Assembly: GCA_005778835.1 (NCBI GenBank)
Contig: SXMG01000075.1
Coordinates: 1-45,929, forward strand
Source: Actinomycetota bacterium
GTDB lineage: Bacteria > Actinomycetota > Actinomycetes > Actinomycetales > Microbacteriaceae
Direction: 5' to 3'
Length of the DNA: 45,929 bases
Shown here: positions 1 through 8,288 of the stretch, piece by piece
Layout of the letters: each line of letters begins with the position of its first letter
How positions within the stretch are numbered: the first letter of the stretch is position 1
Translations under genes and position numbers: made by a program
The notes under the pieces: generated by a model
The model's input: only the letters and a program-made list of their open reading frames with translations
The model's database searches: none
What the model was told of the DNA's origin: nothing

Positions 1-216
1 AACCCCGACCAGCTCGAGCCCGGCCAGCGCTGCGCCTCGACGAGCAACCGCAACTTCGAGGGCAGGCAGGGCAAGGGCGGACGCACGCACCTCGTGTCGC
101 CTCTCGTCGCCGCATCCACGGCCATCCGCGGCACGCTCTCGAGCGTCAGCGACCTGATTGCTGACGGCATTGCTGTCGACCCGCGCTTCGCGACGATTGA
201 AGGGGCACAGGTCTAG
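1..216 (+). CDS. leuC: LeuC C-terminus (3-isopropylmalate dehydratase large subunit, partial)
   Basis: The first 71 codons are the end of the aconitase-like large subunit of isopropylmalate isomerase, which with LeuD converts 2- to 3-isopropylmalate in leucine synthesis. The reading frame enters at base 1 and stops at TAG 214-216. The stretch [16 protein letters not shown] followed by [11 protein letters not shown] is the highly conserved LeuC C-terminal signature. The 5' part, with the iron-sulfur cysteines, lies outside the window. leuD starts 2 nt after the stop, so the two subunits are translationally coupled, as is usual for bacterial leuCD. The only uncertainty is how much of the gene lies upstream. 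Confidence 0.96.
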   Translation, partial: NPDQLEPGQRCASTSNRNFEGRQGKGGRTHLVSPLVAASTAIRGTLSSVSDLIADGIAVDPRFATIEGAQV

Positions 217-218
217 CC

Positions 219-815
219 ATGGAGAAGGTCAGCACGATCACGGGCGTCGCGGTGCCGTTCCGCCGCAGCAACGTCGACACCGATCAGATCATCCCCGCCG
301 TGTTCCTCAAGCGCGTGACGAAGACGGGCTACGACGACGCGCTGTTCTCGGCGTGGAGGCAAGACCCCGAGTTCATCTTGAACAAGCCGGAGTACGCGAA
401 CCCGCGCATCCTCATCGCCGGCCCCGACTTCGGCACCGGATCGAGCCGTGAGCACGCGGTCTGGGCGCTTCGCGACTACGGCTTCGCGGCCGTGATCAGC
501 CCCAAGTTCGCCGACATCTTCCGCGGCAACGCGGGCAAGCAGGGCCTGCTCGTCGGCGTCGTCGACGAACCGACCGTCGAACGACTCTGGGCCGAACTCG
601 AGGCGAGCCCCGGCATGGAGGCGACGGTCGATCTCGAAGCGCGCACCGTCACCGTCGGGAATATCACGGTCGAGTTCGAGATTGACGACTACACGCGATG
701 GCGCCTGCTCGAGGGCCTCGACGACATCGGCTTGACCCTGCGCGATGAGCACGCCATCACCGATTTCGAATCCCGCCGCGAGAGCTGGCGCCCCACCACC
801 CTTCCCGCCCGCTGA
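219..815 (+). CDS. leuD: LeuD, 3-isopropylmalate dehydratase small subunit
   Basis: This 198-residue protein has the normal length for bacterial LeuD and forms the swivel domain of isopropylmalate isomerase. Diagnostic stretches are near the start ([19 protein letters not shown]), the [17 protein letters not shown] loop around residues 68-84 that holds the substrate-binding Ser-Ser-Arg-Glu-His, and [18 protein letters not shown] after it. The ATG at 219 is 2 nt downstream of the leuC stop. A long overlapping reverse-strand frame (213-2087) is a GC-driven shadow. The protein is cytosolic; no regulatory element is visible because the operon promoter is upstream of the window. Confidence 0.97.
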   Translation: MEKVSTITGVAVPFRRSNVDTDQIIPAVFLKRVTKTGYDDALFSAWRQDPEFILNKPEYANPRILIAGPDFGTGSSREHAVWALRDYGFAAVISPKFADIFRGNAGKQGLLVGVVDEPTVERLWAELEASPGMEATVDLEARTVTVGNITVEFEIDDYTRWRLLEGLDDIGLTLRDEHAITDFESRRESWRPTTLPAR

Positions 816-845
816 GGGCCGACCGACACCACCACCTGAGGTCAC

Positions 846-2210
846 ATGAATTCGCTCTCGAAAGACTCGCAGAAGGCCGCCGCCCGCGTCGGCCTCACGT
901 CTGACTCCATCGTGATCCACGGCGGCAAGCCGTTGCGCGGCCGCATCGAGGTGCGCGGGGCCAAGAACCTCGTCACCAAGGCGATGGTCGCCGCGCTGCT
1001 CGCCGACACTCCGAGCGTGCTGCGCGGTGTGCCCGAGATCAGCGACGTTCATGTCGTGAGCGGGCTGCTCAAGGCCCACGGCGTCGAGATCACGACGACG
1101 GCGCCGGGCGAGCTCACGCTCGACACGAGCAACGTCGTCGGCGCGCACTTCGCCGAGATCGACGCGCACGCCGGGTCGAGCCGCATTCCGATCCTCTTCT
1201 GCGGTCCGCTGCTGCACCAGCTCGGCGAGGCCTTCATTCCCGACCTCGGCGGCTGCCGCATCGGCGATCGGCCGATCGACTTCCACCTCAACGCGCTGCG
1301 CGCGTTCGGAGCAGTCGTCGAGAAGTCGCACCAGGGCATCCATCTGACGGCGCCGCAGAAGCTCGTCGGTGCGCACATCGAGCTGCCGTTCCCGAGCGTG
1401 GGTGCGACCGAGCAGGTGCTGCTCACGGCGGTGCGCGCTGAAGGCACGACCGAGCTCAAGAACGCCGCGATCGAGCCCGAGATCATGGATCTCATCGCGA
1501 TTCTGCAGAAGATGGGCGCGATCATCTCGGTCGAGCCGAACCGCGTCATCGTCATCGAGGGCGTCGAGACCCTGCGCGGCTACACGCACACCGCGATCGT
1601 CGACCGCAACGAGGCCGCCAGCTGGGCCGCCGCCGCGCTCGCCACGAAGGGCGACATCATCGTCGGCGGGGCGAAGCAGCAAGAGCTCATGACGTTCTTG
1701 AACGTCTACCGCAAGGTCGGCGGCGAGTTCGAGGTGCTCGACGACGGCATCCGCTTCTGGCACCCCGGCACGCCGCTCAAGCCCGTCATGATCGAGACCG
1801 ACGTGCACCCCGGCTTCATGACCGACTGGCAGCAGCCGCTCATCGTCGCGCTCACGCAGGCCGAGGGCGAGTCGATCGTGCACGAGACCGTCTACGAGAA
1901 CCGGTTCGGCTTCACCGAGGCGCTCAACGAGATGGGCGCGAACATCGTCGTGCACCAGGCCGGCATCGCGTCGATCACGCGCCGTGTGCCGCGCCGCCCG
2001 CTCGAGCAGGCCGCCGTCATCACGGGGCCGACGCCGCTGCACGGCGCATCCGTTCGCGTCCCCGACCTGCGGGGCGGCTTCAGCCACCTCATCGCGGGCC
2101 TCGCGGCCTCCGGCACCTCGACGATCAGCAACGTCGGCATCATCAGCCGCGGCTACGAGCTGTTCATCGACAAGCTGAAGGCTCTCGGCGCAGACTTCGA
2201 GCTGGTCTGA
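846..2210 (+). CDS. murA: MurA, UDP-N-acetylglucosamine 1-carboxyvinyltransferase
   Basis: MurA transfers enolpyruvate from PEP to UDP-GlcNAc, the first committed step of peptidoglycan synthesis, in the cytosol. The 454-residue protein shows the GAKN motif (K40-N41) near the N-terminus and the loop GGCRIGDRPIDFH with the catalytic cysteine at residue 137, so it is predicted to be fosfomycin-sensitive, unlike enzymes with Asp at this position. The DRNEAASWAAAA stretch and the C-terminal DLRGGFSHLIAGLAA are also typical. The N-terminus carries about 20 residues more than E. coli MurA. It starts 30 nt after leuD, an arrangement I take as one transcription unit. Confidence in identity is high; the exact start is less sure. 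Confidence 0.97.
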   Translation: MNSLSKDSQKAAARVGLTSDSIVIHGGKPLRGRIEVRGAKNLVTKAMVAALLADTPSVLRGVPEISDVHVVSGLLKAHGVEITTTAPGELTLDTSNVVGAHFAEIDAHAGSSRIPILFCGPLLHQLGEAFIPDLGGCRIGDRPIDFHLNALRAFGAVVEKSHQGIHLTAPQKLVGAHIELPFPSVGATEQVLLTAVRAEGTTELKNAAIEPEIMDLIAILQKMGAIISVEPNRVIVIEGVETLRGYTHTAIVDRNEAASWAAAALATKGDIIVGGAKQQELMTFLNVYRKVGGEFEVLDDGIRFWHPGTPLKPVMIETDVHPGFMTDWQQPLIVALTQAEGESIVHETVYENRFGFTEALNEMGANIVVHQAGIASITRRVPRRPLEQAAVITGPTPLHGASVRVPDLRGGFSHLIAGLAASGTSTISNVGIISRGYELFIDKLKALGADFELV

Positions 2211-2238
2211 GCCTTCTCACGTCGACCGCTTCACGCAC

Positions 2239-2244
2239 TACCCT
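2239..2244 (+). promoter_or_regulatory. -10-like TACCCT before plsC
   Basis: A TANNNT hexamer ends 6 nt before the GTG start of plsC. The spacing matches the leaderless-transcript arrangement seen at many other starts in this window. Inferred, not measured. Confidence 0.45.
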
Positions 2245-2250
2245 GGAGCC

Positions 2251-3000
2251 GTGCCTGACTCTGCAACGAAGCCGAAGCGTCGCCGCGAGAAGACGCTCTT
2301 GTGGCACTCGATCGCTGCGCTCTGCCTTCCGCTCTTGACCCTCATGGCGCGGTACCCGGTCATCGACGGCGAGAAGCTGCCGAGGCAGGGCGCCTTCATC
2401 CTCGCCCCCAACCACTACAGCGAGATCGACCCCGTCATCATGGGGCGCTTCATGTGGAAGCTCGGGCGCGTGCCGCGCTTTCTCGCCAAGGCGAGCGTCT
2501 TCAAGATTCCGGTGCTCGGCGCGATCTTGCGCTGGTCGGGGCAGATTCCGGTCGAGCGCGATGCGCGGTCGGATGCTCCGCTCAAGGCGGCGCAGCAACT
2601 GGTCGATCGCGAGCTCGCGGTCATCATCTACCCCGAGGGCAGCCTGACGCGCGACCCCGACCTCTGGCCCATGCGCGGCAAGAGCGGCGCCGTGCGCATG
2701 GCGCTGCAGGCCGGCGTGCCGATCATTCCCGCGGCGCACTGGGGCACGCAGCAGATCATGGCGCGCTACTCGAAGAAGATCAGCTTCTTTCCGCGCAAGA
2801 CCATCTACTGCAAGATCGGCGACCCCATCGACCTGAGCGACCTGGCCGGGCGCCCGCTCGACCAGGCGACGCTCGCCGAGGGCACCGACCGGGTCATGGC
2901 CGCAATCGCTGCGCTGCTGGGCGACCTGCGGGGCGAGACTCCGCCCGCCGAGCGGTGGGACCCGATCAAGAACGGCCAGAGCGAGACGGGTCGCCTGTGA
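2251..3000 (+). CDS. plsC: PlsC-family 1-acylglycerol-3-phosphate O-acyltransferase
   Basis: A 249-residue lysophosphatidic acid acyltransferase, acting at the inner face of the membrane in phospholipid synthesis. After a basic N-terminus comes one hydrophobic stretch (about residues 18-32), then the acyltransferase motif I NHYSEIDP (His and Asp spaced NHx4D), a motif III region YPEGSLTRDPD that replaces the more common PEGTRS, and motif IV VPIIPAA. The GTG start at 2251 is supported by the TACCCT hexamer 6 nt upstream. The stop overlaps a GTG of the following gpsA frame, which fits a shared role in glycerophospholipid supply. Substrate could also be another lysolipid. Confidence 0.9.
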   Translation: MPDSATKPKRRREKTLLWHSIAALCLPLLTLMARYPVIDGEKLPRQGAFILAPNHYSEIDPVIMGRFMWKLGRVPRFLAKASVFKIPVLGAILRWSGQIPVERDARSDAPLKAAQQLVDRELAVIIYPEGSLTRDPDLWPMRGKSGAVRMALQAGVPIIPAAHWGTQQIMARYSKKISFFPRKTIYCKIGDPIDLSDLAGRPLDQATLAEGTDRVMAAIAALLGDLRGETPPAERWDPIKNGQSETGRL

Positions 3001-4100
3001 GCGTGGCGCCGGGCGACGAGACCGGGCGCAACGGCGAGACGGAGCATCCACCGCTCACTGAAGCCATCTCGGTGCCGTCGGCGGCCGCCGGCCCGGGCGC
3101 GATGCGCATCGCCGTGCTCGGCGCCGGCTCGTGGGGAACGACCTTCGCCAAAGTGCTCGCCGATGGTGGCGCCGACGTGCTCGTGTGGTCTCGCCGGCGC
3201 GAAGTGGCGCTCGAGATCACCGAGACCCACCGCAATTCGGGCTACCTGCCCGGCATCAATCTGCCGAGCAACCTGCGCGGCCATGATTCGCTCGAGCACG
3301 TGCTCGCGGGCGCCGAGCAGGTCTACCTCTCGGTGCCGAGCCAGAGTCTGCGCAGCAACCTCGCGTCGATCCGCGACATCCTGCCGGCCGAAGTGCCCAT
3401 CGTCAGCCTCATGAAGGGCGTCGAGCGCGGCACGGGCCTGCGCATGAGCGAGGTCATCGAGGGGGAGCTCGGCGTCGAGCGCGAGCGCATCGCGGCCGTG
3501 AGCGGCCCGAACCTCGCGCTCGAGATCGCGCGGCGCGAGCCGACCGCGGCGGTCGTGGCGAGCATCCACCACGCGACGGCGGTGGCGGTTGCGCAGGCCG
3601 CCACCAACGACTACTTCAGAACCTTCGTCAACACCGACGTCATCGGCACCGAGTTCGGCGGCGTGCTGAAGAACCTCATCGCCGTCGCAGTAGGTATCGC
3701 AGACGGTGTCGGCTACGGCGAGAACACGAAGGCCTCGATCATCACACGCGGGCTCGTCGAGCTCACCGACTTCGCGGTCGCCTTCGGCGCGCGGCCCGAG
3801 ACGATGATCGGCCTCGCCGGGCTCGGCGACCTCATCGCGACGTGCGAGTCTCCGCTCTCGCGCAACAACGCGGCCGGGCGTCTGCTCGGGCAGGGCTACG
3901 GCTTCGAGCAGGTGATCGCGCAGATGAACCAGACGGCCGAGGGGCTCGCCTCGGTCGGGCCGATTCTCGAGCTCGCCGCGACCAAGGGCGTGTCGATGCC
4001 CATCGTGGCCCAAGTGGCTCAGGTGCTCGACGGCACGCTCGACCCGCGCGAGCTGGCGCCGCACCTCGCGACCGACTCGGACGAGCCTCAGGCGGAGTAG
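2997..4100 (+). CDS. gpsA: GpsA, glycerol-3-phosphate dehydrogenase [NAD(P)+]
   Basis: GpsA reduces dihydroxyacetone phosphate to sn-glycerol-3-phosphate for phospholipids. The Rossmann motif GAGSWGTTFAKVLADGG, the SVPSQSLR stretch, GPNLALEIA and KNLIAVAVGIADGVGYGENTKASIITRG are all diagnostic. The start is ambiguous. A GTG at 2997 overlaps the plsC stop (GTGA) and has a GAGACGGG sequence just upstream, giving 367 residues with a low-complexity N-terminal extension of about 35 residues. The ATG at 3102 gives 332 residues, the usual family length, but has no visible ribosome-binding site. I chose the coupled start; the conserved domain certainly begins at 3102. Confidence 0.95.
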   Translation: MSVAPGDETGRNGETEHPPLTEAISVPSAAAGPGAMRIAVLGAGSWGTTFAKVLADGGADVLVWSRRREVALEITETHRNSGYLPGINLPSNLRGHDSLEHVLAGAEQVYLSVPSQSLRSNLASIRDILPAEVPIVSLMKGVERGTGLRMSEVIEGELGVERERIAAVSGPNLALEIARREPTAAVVASIHHATAVAVAQAATNDYFRTFVNTDVIGTEFGGVLKNLIAVAVGIADGVGYGENTKASIITRGLVELTDFAVAFGARPETMIGLAGLGDLIATCESPLSRNNAAGRLLGQGYGFEQVIAQMNQTAEGLASVGPILELAATKGVSMPIVAQVAQVLDGTLDPRELAPHLATDSDEPQAE

Positions 4101-4138
4101 CGCGCGCCGCGCGCCGCAGGCGGCACGACGCCACTCGG

Positions 4139-4144
4139 TAGGCT
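4139..4144 (+). promoter_or_regulatory. -10-like TAGGCT before the alpha/beta hydrolase
   Basis: TAGGCT ends 6 nt before the GTG at 4151, suggesting that the hydrolase-Mur ligase-Ddl group has its own leaderless promoter separate from gpsA. Confidence 0.45.
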
Positions 4145-4150
4145 GTCAGT

Positions 4151-4900
4151 GTGATCACCTCTCTCGCCGGCGGCCGCGTGCTGGCCGAGAAGCACGGCGC
4201 GACACCGCCCCGGGTCGTCGCCCTGCACGGCTGGGGTCGCGACGGCACCGACTTCGCGACGGTGCTGAGCGGGCTCGATGCGGTGAGCATCCACTTGCCC
4301 GGTTTCGGCCCTGCGCCCGCCCCCGACGACGTGTGGGGCACCGAAGACTATGCCGACCTCGTCGCCGAGGCGATCGCCGCCTACGCCCCCATCGTGATCG
4401 TCGCCCACTCGTTCGGCGGCCGCGTCGCGGTGCGGCTCGCGGCCCGCCGGCCCGAGCTCGTGCGCGCCCTCGTGCTCACGGGAGTGCCGCTCGTGCGCCT
4501 GGCGCCGCCGACGCGTCCTCCGCTGGCCTTCCGCGTGGCCCGCTGGGCGAACGCCCGCGGTCTGCTGAGCGATCAGCGCATGGATGCTCTGCGCAACGAG
4601 CGCGGTTCGGCCGACTACCGCGCCGCTCAAGGAGTCATGCGCGGCATCATGGTGCGCGCCGTGAACGAGAACTACGACGACGAGTTGGCGGTGCTCGCGG
4701 GCACGACGCTGCCGATGCGCTTCGTGTGGGGTGCTGGCGACACCGCGGCGCCGACCGAGGCCGGCCGCGTCGCGGCTGAACGCGCGGGTGCGCCGTTCCG
4801 CACGGTCGACGGCTGCGCGCACCTGCTGACCGGTGACCTCGAGCTCGCCGTGCGCGAAGAGCTGCTGTCGGTGCTCGCCGAGACCGAGGATCCCGCGTGA
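4151..4900 (+). CDS. Alpha/beta hydrolase linked to a Mur ligase
   Basis: A 249-residue alpha/beta-hydrolase-fold protein. The oxyanion region LHGWGRDGTDF follows the first strand, the nucleophile elbow is AHSFGG with Ser87, the acid is probably Asp197 in WGAGDTAAPT and the base His224 in GCAHLL, so a complete catalytic triad is present. There is no signal peptide, so it should be cytosolic. The substrate cannot be read from the sequence. The context is informative: its stop overlaps the start of a membrane Mur ligase (GTGA at 4897-4900), and a Ddl-like ligase follows, so a hydrolytic step on a peptidoglycan-type or lipid-linked precursor is a reasonable inference. Confidence 0.85.
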   Translation: MITSLAGGRVLAEKHGATPPRVVALHGWGRDGTDFATVLSGLDAVSIHLPGFGPAPAPDDVWGTEDYADLVAEAIAAYAPIVIVAHSFGGRVAVRLAARRPELVRALVLTGVPLVRLAPPTRPPLAFRVARWANARGLLSDQRMDALRNERGSADYRAAQGVMRGIMVRAVNENYDDELAVLAGTTLPMRFVWGAGDTAAPTEAGRVAAERAGAPFRTVDGCAHLLTGDLELAVREELLSVLAETEDPA

Positions 4901-6507
4901 TCGACCTGCTGCTCTACCCCGCGACGCTCGTGTCGGTGCTCGTCGGTCTCGCGGCCGCTGTGCCGGTCGCGGCTCGCTGGTTGCGTGTCGCCCAGCGCGA
5001 GCACTACGTGCCGAGCACGGTGTCGCGCATGGCCTGGCTCTGGGTCACGCGCGAGCCGCTCACCGCCGTGCTGCTGGTGCTCGCGATCGGGGCGACGTTC
5101 GCCGCCGTGCTCAGCGGGGTGCCGCCCCTCGGCCCCTACTGGGCCCTCGTCGCGACCGCACTCATCGCCGCCGCACCCCTCGGCCTGCCCGTGCGCGGAC
5201 GCTCGAAGAAGTTCGCGATCACCGGTCGGGTGAAGCGGCTCATGGTGTGCTTCATCTCGCTGCATGTCGGCCTGCTGCTCGTGCTCGTGTGGCTTCTCGA
5301 CTATGGGGCCGCGGCTGCTCCCGCCCTCGTGCTCCTGCTGAGCGCGCCGCTCACCGACCTCGCCCTCGCGATCATGGCGCCGATCGAGAAAGCAGCCTCG
5401 CAGCGCTACGTGACGCAGGCCCAGAAGAGACTGAAGCAGACCGGGTCGCGCGTCGTCGCCATCACGGGCTCGTACGGCAAGACGAGCACGAAGAACTACG
5501 TCGCGCACCTCTTGAGTGCCGCGTTCACGACGGTCGCGAGCCCCGCGTCCTTCAACAACCGCCTGGGTCTCGCTCGTGCCGTCAACGACAAGCTCGTGCC
5601 CGGCACCGAGCTCTTCGTCGCCGAGATGGGCATGGCCGCCCCCGGGCAGATCGCCGAGCTCTGCCGGCAGTTCCCGCCCTCGATCGCCGCCATCACGGTC
5701 ATCGGCGAAGGTCACTTGCAGCGCATGCGCACGACCGACGCGATTCTGCGCGAGAAGTCGTCGATCACCGAGCTCGCACCCGTCGTCGTGCTGCCGATCG
5801 ACGACCCGCGTCTCGAGGCGCTCGCGGAGCAGTGCCGTGCGGCCGGCAAGACTGTCGTCACAACGACGTGCCGTGCGGGCGTCGGCGCCGACGTCGCGCT
5901 GACACCGCCCGCAGATGATGCAGCGGATGCTGAACCCTGGTCGATCCGCCTGGGCGAGGGTGCCGAGCCCGTGCCGGTGAGCATCGGCAGCACGGGGCAT
6001 GCCGTGAACGTGGCGGTCGCCGCGGGTATCGCGCTCGCGGCCGGGGTGCCCGTGGCGGCGATCGCGGCCAGGCTCGGAGACCTGCCCGGCTCGCAGCATC
6101 GCGCCGAAGTGCAGCAGGCTCCGACCGGCGCGCTCGTGATCGACGACACCTACAACGCGAATCCGGTCGGGTCGCTCCGCGCCCTCGAGGGCGCGGCATC
6201 CCTCGCCGAAGAGCGAGGCGGGCCGCTCGTGGTCGTCACCCCCGGCATGGTCGAGCTCGGGCCTGTGCAGGTCGAGCGCAACCGCGCCTTCGGTGCCGCG
6301 ATCGGCGCGGCCAACGGGTTGCTCTTCGCGGTCGCGCGCACGAACCGGGCGGCCCTGCTAGCGGGCTACGCGAGCACCGCGACGAGCGAGGCTCCGGGTG
6401 CCATCGCCGTCGACACCCGCGAGGCCGCCGTCGCGCGCGCGGTCGAGGCCGCGGGTGACCGGGGCGTTATCCTCTACGAGAACGATCTGCCCGACCACTA
6501 CCCCTGA
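4897..6507 (+). CDS. Membrane-embedded MurF-like Mur ligase
   Basis: A 536-residue protein with an unusual architecture. Residues 1-160 are hydrophobic, with about four to five membrane segments (around 5-28, 54-75, 82-99, 115-135 and 141-160). Residues 180-536 form the central ATPase and C-terminal domains of a Mur ligase, with the Walker A GSYGKTSTK (Lys195), the EMGMAAPGQI stretch and DDTYNANPVGSLRALEG, all closest to MurF. The normal N-terminal UDP-MurNAc-binding domain of MurF is missing and the membrane part takes its place. By family logic it should join an amino acid or dipeptide to a carboxylate using ATP, but the substrate is unknown and may be membrane-bound. It overlaps the hydrolase upstream and is followed by a Ddl-like gene after 55 nt. 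Confidence 0.85.
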   Translation: MIDLLLYPATLVSVLVGLAAAVPVAARWLRVAQREHYVPSTVSRMAWLWVTREPLTAVLLVLAIGATFAAVLSGVPPLGPYWALVATALIAAAPLGLPVRGRSKKFAITGRVKRLMVCFISLHVGLLLVLVWLLDYGAAAAPALVLLLSAPLTDLALAIMAPIEKAASQRYVTQAQKRLKQTGSRVVAITGSYGKTSTKNYVAHLLSAAFTTVASPASFNNRLGLARAVNDKLVPGTELFVAEMGMAAPGQIAELCRQFPPSIAAITVIGEGHLQRMRTTDAILREKSSITELAPVVVLPIDDPRLEALAEQCRAAGKTVVTTTCRAGVGADVALTPPADDAADAEPWSIRLGEGAEPVPVSIGSTGHAVNVAVAAGIALAAGVPVAAIAARLGDLPGSQHRAEVQQAPTGALVIDDTYNANPVGSLRALEGAASLAEERGGPLVVVTPGMVELGPVQVERNRAFGAAIGAANGLLFAVARTNRAALLAGYASTATSEAPGAIAVDTREAAVARAVEAAGDRGVILYENDLPDHYP

Positions 6508-6562
6508 TCGGCCGCCCGGGCAGGGGTACGACTCTCGCGGCGAACGAGCATGTTAGGTGATC

Positions 6563-7711
6563 ATGGCTGGTACCGCCCCCTGGGCCGTCGTCTTCGGCGG
6601 CCCGAGCCCCGAGCACGAGATCTCGATTCTCACCGGGCTGCAGGCCGAGCGCGTGCTGACCGCCGCGGGCCACTCTGTCGTGCCGGTCTACTGGTCGCCG
6701 ACAGGGGAGTGGTTCCGCGTTCCCGACGCGACCGAGGCGAAGGACTACCTCGAGGGCGCGCCGCAGGGTTCGACTCTGCTCGAGGCACGCGTCTCGGGGG
6801 AGCCCGGGCTCTACCGCCGCAAGCGGCTCGGCGCTGAGCGCCTCGAGATCGAAGCGGCGCTGCTCTGCCTGCACGGCGGGGTCGGCGAAGGCGGAGGCGC
6901 GGCCGCGGTCTTCTCGCTGCTCGGCATCCCTGCCACGGGTTCGACCCTCTTCGCGGGCGCGGTCGGTATGGACAAGCTCGCGTTCGGTGGCCTCATGGCT
7001 GCCGCGGGCATCCCGAGCCTGCCGCGCGAGGCGGTGTCGAAGCTCGTCGAACCGAGCTTCGCGGGCCCCTACATCGTCAAGCCGCGCTTCGGCGGCTCGT
7101 CGATCGGCATCGAGATCGCCGATGACCTGGATGCTGCGCGCGCGCTCGCCGCCACGAGCGTGCATCTGCGCACGGGCGCGGTGGTCGAGCCCTACCGCCC
7201 CGAACTCGTCGACCTCAACATCGCTTTCCGCACCTACCCGCAGCTCGAGATCACGCAGCTCGAGAAGCCGCTGCGCGGCGAAGCCGGCAGTGCGCTCTAC
7301 TCGTACGCCGAGAAGTACCTCGCCGGTGGCGCAGGCGCCGAGGCGGGCTTCATGAGCGCCCCGCGCGAGTTTCCGGCCGACGTGCCCCAGGCCGTGCACG
7401 CCGCGGCTCGGTCGTTGGCCGAACGTGTGGCCGAAGTCACGCGCCTCACGAGCATCGTGCGCGTCGACCTGCTGCTCGACGAGAAGACGGGCGAGTTGTT
7501 CGTCAACGAGGTCAACTCCATTCCCGGCGCGCTCTCGCTCTACCTCTGGGCACCGCAGCAGCCGGCCGCGACCGTGCTGCTCGACGCCTTGACAGAGGCT
7601 CGCGACCGCCGCGTCGTGTTCGCGCAGGCCGGGTTCGGTGGGGGCGCCGCGCTGCGGGCCGCGGGTGGCATCGCCGGCAAGCTCGTCGGGCTCGACGGCC
7701 CCCTCGCCTAA
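6563..7711 (+). CDS. D-alanine--D-alanine ligase-like ATP-grasp protein
   Basis: A 382-residue ATP-grasp ligase of the Ddl family (alternative GTG start at 6557). Residues of the Ddl core are present: FGGPSPEHE near the N-terminus (E17-H18-E19), IVKPRFGGSSIGI (S179/S180), YSYAEKY (K251, Y252), RVD (D302) and NEVN (E316, N318) for metal binding. Other stretches are atypical: HGGVGEGGG replaces HGxxGEDG, the usual gREi..vlG strand is replaced by ELVDLNIAFRTY, and PGALSLYLW (321-329) replaces the PGfTxxSmyP type loop that holds the acceptor D-Ala. It sits where Ddl sits in M. tuberculosis (between gpsA and the DUF3515 gene), so it may be the only Ddl or a relative with changed acceptor specificity working with the adjacent Mur ligase. 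Confidence 0.8.
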   Translation: MAGTAPWAVVFGGPSPEHEISILTGLQAERVLTAAGHSVVPVYWSPTGEWFRVPDATEAKDYLEGAPQGSTLLEARVSGEPGLYRRKRLGAERLEIEAALLCLHGGVGEGGGAAAVFSLLGIPATGSTLFAGAVGMDKLAFGGLMAAAGIPSLPREAVSKLVEPSFAGPYIVKPRFGGSSIGIEIADDLDAARALAATSVHLRTGAVVEPYRPELVDLNIAFRTYPQLEITQLEKPLRGEAGSALYSYAEKYLAGGAGAEAGFMSAPREFPADVPQAVHAAARSLAERVAEVTRLTSIVRVDLLLDEKTGELFVNEVNSIPGALSLYLWAPQQPAATVLLDALTEARDRRVVFAQAGFGGGAALRAAGGIAGKLVGLDGPLA

Positions 7712-7714
7712 GGG

Positions 7715-8236
7715 CTACGGGGTCGGCTCGGCCGTGGGGCTCACCGTGCCGCCGCCGAAGACGTCGGTCGCGGCGAGGCACCGGGCATCAGCATCCACCA
7801 CCGAGACGGCGGTGCTGAGGGTGCGCACCGCGTCGGCTCCCGCGATGTAGGTGATGTCGACGATGACCTCGGTGACGGGCGTGCGGCCGTAGGTCGTGAA
7901 CACGTAACGGGGGGCGTTCGACTCGTCGAGCAGCCAGTCGACTCCGTCGACGTCGAAGCAGGGCAGGTCGCTCGGCCCCTGCTCGGGCAGCCCGCACCGG
8001 TAGATGACCGCGGCCGGATCGCCCCATGCCGCGGTCGCCTGCGCGTTCGTGGTGCGGCGCTCGAGGTCGCCGACACGGTCTGGCACCTGCACCGAGATCG
8101 CCGCACACTCAGGGTTGTTGGCGTCGGGCCCGGGCTCGAGCGGCACCGTGCCGGCGCAGCCGGCGAGGGCAAAGGCCGCCACGGCGAGCATGACGGATGC
8201 CCGGCTGATTCGGGCGGGTGAAGTGCGTGTCGACAT
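7715..8236 (-). CDS. DUF3515 lipoprotein
   Basis: A 173-residue exported protein, convergent with the Ddl-like gene (3 nt between stops). The start at ATG 8236 is preferred over an in-frame GTG at 8245 because a TAGCGT hexamer lies 7 nt upstream of the ATG. It has a signal sequence ending in the lipobox LAGC (Cys27), so it should be a membrane-anchored lipoprotein. The core TAAWGDPAAVIYRCG, VDGVDWLLDE and FTTYGRTPVTEVIVDI matches the DUF3515 family, which includes M. tuberculosis Rv2980, found in the same position between ddlA and thiL. The function is unknown; the conserved neighbourhood hints at an envelope role. Confidence 0.88.
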   Translation of the reverse strand: MSTRTSPARISRASVMLAVAAFALAGCAGTVPLEPGPDANNPECAAISVQVPDRVGDLERRTTNAQATAAWGDPAAVIYRCGLPEQGPSDLPCFDVDGVDWLLDESNAPRYVFTTYGRTPVTEVIVDITYIAGADAVRTLSTAVSVVDADARCLAATDVFGGGTVSPTAEPTP

Positions 8237-8243
8237 CGTCACC

Positions 8244-8249
8244 ACGCTA
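8244..8249 (-). promoter_or_regulatory. -10-like TAGCGT before the DUF3515 gene
   Basis: Read on the reverse strand, TAGCGT lies 7 nt upstream of ATG 8236. This spacing decides the start of the lipoprotein gene. Confidence 0.45.
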
Positions 8250-8288
8250 TCGCGGCGCAGGTGTGCGCACGCTCTCCGTGCTCGAGCG

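Noticed and set aside
213-2087. Long reverse-strand open frame (624 codons) antisense to leuD and murA
   Set aside because: It is the mirror of two clearly conserved genes in GC-rich DNA. The translation is Arg/Asp/Val/Leu-rich and has no recognisable domain. Similar long antisense frames at 2805-4064, 12514-13620 (5' part) and 35875-38418 were rejected for the same reason.
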